Shown here one piece after another: positions 58,330 through 64,000 of a stretch of 64,000 nucleotides of DNA. The stretch comes from Certhia americana (Eukaryota; Chordata; Aves; Passeriformes; Certhiidae): assembly GCA_018697195.1 (NCBI GenBank), contig CM031859.1, forward strand, positions 58,831,195 to 58,895,194. The letters are read 5' to 3'. The notes under the pieces are model-generated. The model ran no database searches, had not been told where the DNA came from, and saw only the letters and a program-made list of their open reading frames with translations. How positions within the stretch are numbered: the stretch's first letter is position 1; the number at the start of each line of letters is the position of its first letter. Made by a program: the position numbers and the translations under genes.

Positions 58330-61300
58330 AGTTTGGTGCAGTTTTGTTATATGAATTGTTGGATGTGATGCCACATAAAATTACAATTTTCAGTCTGAGA
58401 ATTGATGATCCTGTGACTTGCATCCATCAATTCAGAAACTTTCCCTTGTGTGTGGTAATCTGAAAATGGCACACAGGCTGTCTTAATCCTTTTCTTGGTG
58501 TAAAACCTGAGAGCAAGTTTTACTTGTGGAAACCCACATGGAGACATGTAAGGGCAGCTTAGCAGTAGTTTTTAAGACTGGACTTGCACACATGCTGAAT
58601 TTGTTTTTGTTCCACAGGTTAGCAATTCACAAATTGTACTTGTTTGCTTGGCAGTCTGCTGAGCAAGCCACTTGTTCAGGCCCTTTTTCACAGAGACTCT
58701 CAAGTAGAAAGTAGTTCATTGAGCAGCTGCATCACCCTGTGTTTGATTGTAGACCAGCATGTGGTGGGCAATAGTGTGTGTTGGAGAGATGACTTCAGAC
58801 CTGCCCAGTTACGTGGATGGACTGTGTCCTACTTGGTGCTCAAGTTTCTTTGGCCAGTGAGCATTGTGGTGATGACCACTGTTTTAACTGAGCACTAATA
58901 GCAGATGATTTTAATCAGGGCAGGTTGTGTGTAGGCTATATCCAGTTAGGCAGGAAGAGAGTGGATGGGGAAGGGAAAAGGAGGTTGTAGGAACAGTAGG
59001 CTAAATCATGACAATGAAGAGTTTCCTGCTGCTGAAGGCCCATATGCTGTGATGCTACTGGAGGTGGAAAAATAGCAGTGCTGTTAGTATTAAGGTAAAA
59101 AGGAAAGGTGAGAAAATATTTAATAAGTTCTCCAGGTTTATTTGGAATACAATAAGCAAAATTAACCATCGGGGGAAAAAAAAGAAAGCTTTAAAAGTAC
59201 GTAAATATTCATGATGCCAGAATTTACATTGTGTCTATATTGTACATTTTTATGTTGATATGTGATAAAGTGATTTCAATAAATTATTAGAAAACAAACA
59301 GAGCTGCTCTGGTGTTATTTGAAGTATATAATGTATGATAGTCTGCAGTATTTTGATTTTTATTTAATACCCAGCAAGCATACAGAAAATTCATTGAATA
59401 TTTAATAAACCTGGAGGGTCAGCTCTTGTGAGCTCATCTCCATAATCCTTCAGACTAGGTGGGTAAAAAGAAATATTACTGATGATTGTTGTCACCAGTC
59501 ACTTTCAGAGCTGAAAAAAAAGCACTGTGGAGGAGGCTTCTAAGTTTTTTTCATGGTTAGTTTTACAAGGTGTTTTTATGTCTTGTCATCCTGATGGACA
59601 TCATTTAAAACTCCTTTTTATTACCAAAACTTCTAAAAGTTTTCTGTTGCTAAGCTTCAGTTTTACAAAACTGAATCAGTACTGTTGCCAGCTCTGAACA
59701 TCAATGTCCAGAGTCCCAAGCAACTTTTTTCCTAAGATTCACCTTCAGAACCTTCAGGATCTTTTTAAATTCTCATATAATAGTAGCTTTATGTTATATA
59801 GTGAACTATCTATGTCTAGGAATGTCGTGTACTTTTTGTCAGAAAAGAAAGCTAAATGTATCATCCAAAACTTGTTAATCCCAGAATATTTTTTTGTTAT
59901 TTAGAGATGCTGCAAAAGCACTTTCTTCCCTTCTCTCCCTTAAGAGATGTTTTCTTTACTGTCTGTCTCAATGATGAATAAATGCTAGTGTCTCTGTTAC
60001 ATTAACAGATGAGTTGGTATATTGGTATGCCAGCAGAGAATGTGTATAAGCAAAAACTTTTCAAATGAAAAATAGTTAATTTTATAAATTAGAAAGTAAG
60101 TTGAATACCAGATAACATAGTTGAGGAGGATGTGAGGTTAAAGATTTGCACCATACAATGCTTTCCTTGGTACCTGCTTTTAGCCTGAATTTTCCTCCAA
60201 GGCTATTGTATACTGTTAAGGGGAGCTATCTTTTTTGGGTTTGGGTGTAGCATGTCTCAGCTAGAAACACGGTAGGGGCCCCTCTGTGTGCAAGAGCAGA
60301 AGAATAGTTTGCTGCAGGGGATGACTCTTCTTTTGACTGCATCCATTCCACCTATCCTTAGATGCCACTTAGTTTTAGGCTGTTGACAGGCTGTGTTGCC
60401 TGTAGATACATACAAGAATAGTGTCTTTTAAAAAAGGGTATTTGTAGACTACTAAAAGAATGTACAATGTCGTTTGTTATTCTTAAATTCTCTGTGATTT
60501 CAGTCTCATGGTAAATATGCATATTGTCATCAAATGAAGCTGTTTCCCAGGGAAAGGTTCTGAATGAGACATCAGAACATTGTTCCACTTTGCTGTAGTT
60601 ATCATTGGCAAAGTGAAGATCTGGCTGATGCCCCTTGAATGGTTGAGTCTTGGATGATGATCATCATCCTCGTGTTTGTAGAAATAAGCTACAGAATGTT
60701 TTTGATGCTAAGTTATGCATATTGATTTAGACAAAATAATTCTTATTTTAGAAAACCAAATGAAAACAAAAGAAATTGTGTCAAACTGTCAAAATACCCA
60801 GGGAAAGGCACCTTGAAGTACCAAATCCTATCTTTGCTCCTTAAGCATGGAACAGGTGCAAATTGCAAACCATTAATAATAGTCCTTAAAAATGTTTCCA
60901 CCTCCTCCTCAACTTTTTAGTAAGTAAACAGTCTTCCCCAAATAAATGTAGGACATAAGGCATTTATTAGACTCAAAATTATATTTTAATATGAACTTCT
61001 AGTTTTCATTTTGTGCATATGTGAAACCAGTACTGTTTAAAAGGCCATAAAAATCTAAGCACATTTTCAATCAGTTAAAAAAAAGTTGCCATTTGATAAG
61101 TATAAATATGTACAGACTTGATTGCATTGCTGTCCAAAGCTTTCTTTTGGTTGAATAGAAGGAAGTAAATCCATTCAGCTTTCTGTGCAACTAATTTTAC
61201 AGAAGGAGGAAGCTGTTGGTGTTCTATAACAACTTTTTCATAGATGGTGCATGTGATCTTCAGTTTAATTTACACATTTATTTGTGTGTATGCCTGAATG

Positions 61301-62080
61301 CATGTTTGTTTTTAAAGAAAAAAAACTTTCCAGCTTTTGACTGGTTCTTTTGTTTCAATATTTAGAAGGGTTGTGATATGTACATGGTTACATATGGAGA
61401 GATGTAGGGGGAATGACCACATAGCAAATCATGAACAGCTGATAGGTGATCTGGAACAGACTTAACACTTATGCTTGGTTTGTTCAGATTCTGTTGAGGA
61501 TAAACTTCAATATATAATAAGTTCCTTCAAAATCATAGTTGCCAAGAAAGTAATGTAGAGTAAGAGTGAATAGATGGAGTGATATCTGCCCAAGACTGCA
61601 GTCAACACACAGGAATGTATTTCAAAGTCGGAAACTCTTTGAGTCCCATTAATCTTACTAAAGCTTAATGATGACGTGTTAAAACTAACAGTACCGATTT
61701 ATTTTGTGTTTATTTTAGCTGAATAGGAAGTTACATTTTAGCAGATGGGACCAGTGTTCGCAGATGGCAGAGAGAATAGGAATACAAAGATGTGGAAAAG
61801 AAAGAGGAAAAAAAAAAAAAAAAAATTAGGTGCCCAGGGCAGAAGTAAAAGGTAAAGTGTTTAACCATTTCAAATGATGGTGACTTAAAGACCAAAGCAA
61901 TGAACAAATAAAAATAGGAGTGTGGGAGTTTTTTAAATCCTCCTAAGAGATTCAGATGCTCAATTTCCATTAGAACCTTTTTATCCCTGAGGTAGAGTTG
62001 AAAATCTTAGTCTGAAAGGTTGATTATTTTATAAAGATTTAACCCACATTTTATTGTTGTAGGAGCTTCATGTTGGCATC
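58330..62080. other. AT-rich non-coding stretch
   Basis: No gene is supported. Frames of 60-84 codons on both strands lack motifs. The stretch 59,170-59,460 is AT-rich with homeodomain-like words (ACGTAAATATTCATGATGCC), of uncertain meaning. Confidence 0.5.
61808..61826 (+). repeat. Poly-A run of 19
   Basis: Nineteen adenines in a purine-rich context. No retroposon body is recognised upstream. Confidence 0.85.
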
Positions 62081-62530
62081 AGTTGGAATTACAGTGTCAA
62101 ATGCAGTAGCACACGCTTCACGCAGGCTGCAAATGGCGTCTGGCCCTGTCTAGAGAGCAGGATGCCTGACGTTTTAAATATCTGTGCTCAGTTTATTCTC
62201 CCTCCCTTTCCCTAAGGCTTTTACTGTCAGCATCCACCTGACCCGAATAACGTAGGGATGGGGAGGCTTCATTCAGTTAAGCCTGGTGAGATCACCTCGT
62301 GCACGTGTCCCAACCCGTCTGTGGATCCGTAGAGTGCCATAAGCCGTGTTGGCAGCGCTGGCCACAGAGCCCGCCCTCGGCAGCTAATGCTGAGGTGCAG
62401 TGATCCCAGCTTAGTGCTGCATTAATATAAATAAGTTTGTTAATGGCAGTCCAGCAGCTACATGTCAGAAGGCTCACAAGTTTGTGCAACAGGAAAGGAG
62501 ACACTTCTGTTCCCACAGTGGGGGAGCTCC
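62080..62530. promoter_or_regulatory. Candidate conserved enhancer-like block
   Basis: The block is GC-moderate and CpG-retaining (CTGACCCGAATAACGTAGGG, CACCTCGTGCACGTGTCCC, AACCCGTCTGTGGATCCG) with a CACGTG E-box, a GGCAGCTAATGCTGAGG segment, GCATTAATATAAATAAG and TTTGTTAATGG words. The 74-codon minus-strand frame overlapping it has no family resemblance. The density of intact CpG and TAAT words in otherwise bland sequence suggests constraint, which is inferred. Confidence 0.35.
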
Positions 62531-62539
62531 ACCAAGAAC

Positions 62540-62870
62540 AGGACTCTCTTATTTGGTAGTGAGCTTTAATCCTTCCATTGTGTGTCGTTTTAAGCTGTGT
62601 TGTGATGTAATTGGCTTAATCATTACTATTATGTTGCTTTGCACAAGTTAAGATTGTAATTTGACATATGGAAATAAATGGCAACTGGATTAGTGATTTG
62701 CAGGTGTCATTTAAAAATGGGGCAGGGAAGAAAGCCTTTCATATTTTGCAAGTGGCATGTTTGCTAATGTACAGAGGCAGAATTAACTCACGACTGCATC
62801 TCACGCTGGTTTAAAGTAGGAGCGAGCTTCACCTGTTCTTTTCTGGGACTGCGTGCTGCTGAGGTTGAGG
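62540..62870. promoter_or_regulatory. Second candidate enhancer-like block
   Basis: Packed homeodomain-type cores include GTAATTGGCTTAATCATTAC, AACTGGATTAGTGATTTG and AATTAACTCACGAC, alongside an ACATATGG E-box and CpG words (TGTGTCGTTTTAAG, CTCACGCTGG, AGGAGCGAGC). It directly follows the previous block, so the two could be one regulatory unit. Conservation is inferred. Confidence 0.33.
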
Positions 62871-63508
62871 AAAAAGAATCTCATTCCCAATGGATGTGTT
62901 CACTGTAGGAGTGATTTTATGTTTCCTTTGCAGAAGACAAATACAGGAGTAAAGCTTTCTCTTTGATGGAGAAATCAGCATAATGGAGAGACAGCTCTAT
63001 TAAAGAAATACAGCAGGGATGGTATTTCTGATGTAGATGTGTCTGTATGGTGGAGCTTTCAGCATTGTTCATGGAACTAGCCATATTTTTGTTTTATGAC
63101 ACAACATAAAGTGATGACCTTGTCTCCATAATTTAGTAACTCTGGAAGTTGTTTAGAGAGTCTGTTCCTAAGTCGTTTAAAGTATGTGCTGCTGGATTGC
63201 ATCTTTAAGATACTCTTTCTCTGATACAGGATACATGTTTTAAGAACCAAATGTGCTCAGGACTAAAAATATTTTTCCTCCCAATCATACTACTTTTACT
63301 TGAGTTTACTAAGGTGTTTTTTGGGTTGCTTTGGTGGGGGAGCATTGGGCAGAGTGGGGAAGTTCATGCTTTTTGGGGAGGGTTTTTGTTTTCCTCCACC
63401 TTGTAGATGCTACATTATTGCTACAATCAGCACATCATGGTGCATCTTCTGTAGTCTACTTATTTTCATATCCCAGATAGCAGAAGTTCAAATCCCGAGG
63501 GTAAATTG

Positions 63509-63525
63509 AGCTACACAGTGTAGCT
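63509..63525. repeat. Perfect 8-bp inverted repeat, 1-bp spacer
   Basis: AGCTACAC, spacer A, then GTGTAGCT. The arms are exact reverse complements. A GTTCAAATCCC B-box-like word lies about 15 bp to the left, which weakly suggests an eroded tRNA-derived element. Confidence 0.5.
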
Positions 63526-63708
63526 ATGTGTCAGCTTCCTGGTTTGAAGCATAGGACATCAAAGGGAATATATTTGGTGGCTGACTGTGAGTTATGACTG
63601 TGCAAACCTAGAAAGAAACTGTTGTTCTTGCAATATCTGTAACAGAACCCTAGAGCTATGAGGTGGAGATGGCAAGAAATAAAATTGAGAGACATGTTCT
63701 CAAGAGAC

Positions 63709-63724
63709 TTTTTTTTTTTTTTTT
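63709..63724 (+). repeat. Poly-T run of 16
   Basis: Sixteen consecutive thymines, simple homopolymer. Confidence 0.85.
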
Positions 63725-64000
63725 AATGTATTAGCTTGATTGCAATAAAATAGTACTTCTTGAAAAGGAAACTAACCAATTGAAAGAGAAGAAGTAGACA
63801 TAAAAAATTGTTCTCTTCTAATGCTTGCCTTGTTTAAGACAGCTTTCTTTTGTTGAAGACTGTAAGCAGCCTTTGCTCCTGCCATCTGGTGGTTGCTAAT
63901 AACAGTTGCATCTTCAAAGACAAATTAAATTGTTTTAAAGCCAATTAATCCTTTTCAGAAGAGAATGTTTTCAAGGGTCAGAATTATCTCTGTCTTGATG

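Larger units (their letters stand above)
62880..64000. other. AT-rich non-coding stretch at window end
   Basis: No gene recognised. A G/T-rich patch at 63,310-63,400 gives a spurious 69-codon frame. A 17-bp palindrome lies at 63,509 and a poly-T at 63,709. Confidence 0.5.

Noticed and set aside
63480..63530. B-box-like GTTCAAATCCC suggesting a tRNA gene or tRNA-derived SINE
   Set aside because: No A box, no cloverleaf arms and no SINE tail are visible. The word alone is insufficient.
1..64000. CRISPR arrays, operons, tRNA/rRNA genes and known microRNA hairpins
   Set aside because: Looked for and not seen. The window has eukaryotic nuclear composition with SINE/LINE remnants, and no known microRNA seed in a hairpin was recognised.

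Overview
This window reads as AT-rich, gene-poor vertebrate nuclear DNA, most likely from a bird. The main support is a well-preserved CR1 LINE 3' end at about 55,990-56,326, the typical interspersed repeat of avian genomes. Several older, decayed elements of kinds shared by amniotes also occur: MIR-like CORE-SINEs near 1.9, 56.7 and 57.5 kb, an L2/CR1-clade-like tail near 30.6 kb and a palindromic MITE-like element near 41.8 kb. I found no bacterial, viral or organellar gene set. Open frames of 60-150 codons exist on both strands, but they overlap one another, are low-complexity or GC-driven, and none resembles a protein family I know. I treat them as chance frames.

Layout. From 1 to about 40.4 kb the sequence is AT-rich, non-coding, intron- or desert-like DNA with poly-T/poly-A runs, simple repeats and ancient transposon remnants. 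It contains short stretches of more complex, motif-dense sequence (about 4.6, 13.7, 17.4 and 28.5 kb) that look like candidate conserved enhancers. A small CpG-containing patch at about 40.5-40.9 kb precedes the one strong regulatory landmark, a roughly 1.9 kb CpG island at about 42.4-44.3 kb. The island carries GC boxes, a CArg box, two close MCAT motifs, two tandem YY1-type motifs on the minus strand, a G-quadruplex-capable tract and several short ORFs. It is very probably the promoter and 5' end of a gene, possibly a bidirectional one, but I could not identify the gene or prove its direction. A long (AC)n microsatellite lies 0.7 kb to its right.

From 45 to 64 kb the DNA is again AT-rich. 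It includes the CR1 fragment, a 100-N assembly gap (57,799-57,898), a 42-nt exon candidate with good flanking splice sites (58,282-58,323) and a second motif-dense, enhancer-like block (about 62.1-62.9 kb).

The likeliest reading is a regulatory neighbourhood: one CpG-island promoter in a repeat-poor region with scattered candidate enhancers, as is common around developmental regulators. No multi-gene system is visible. Conservation, expression and splicing claims are inferences from sequence appearance; alignments and RNA data were not available.
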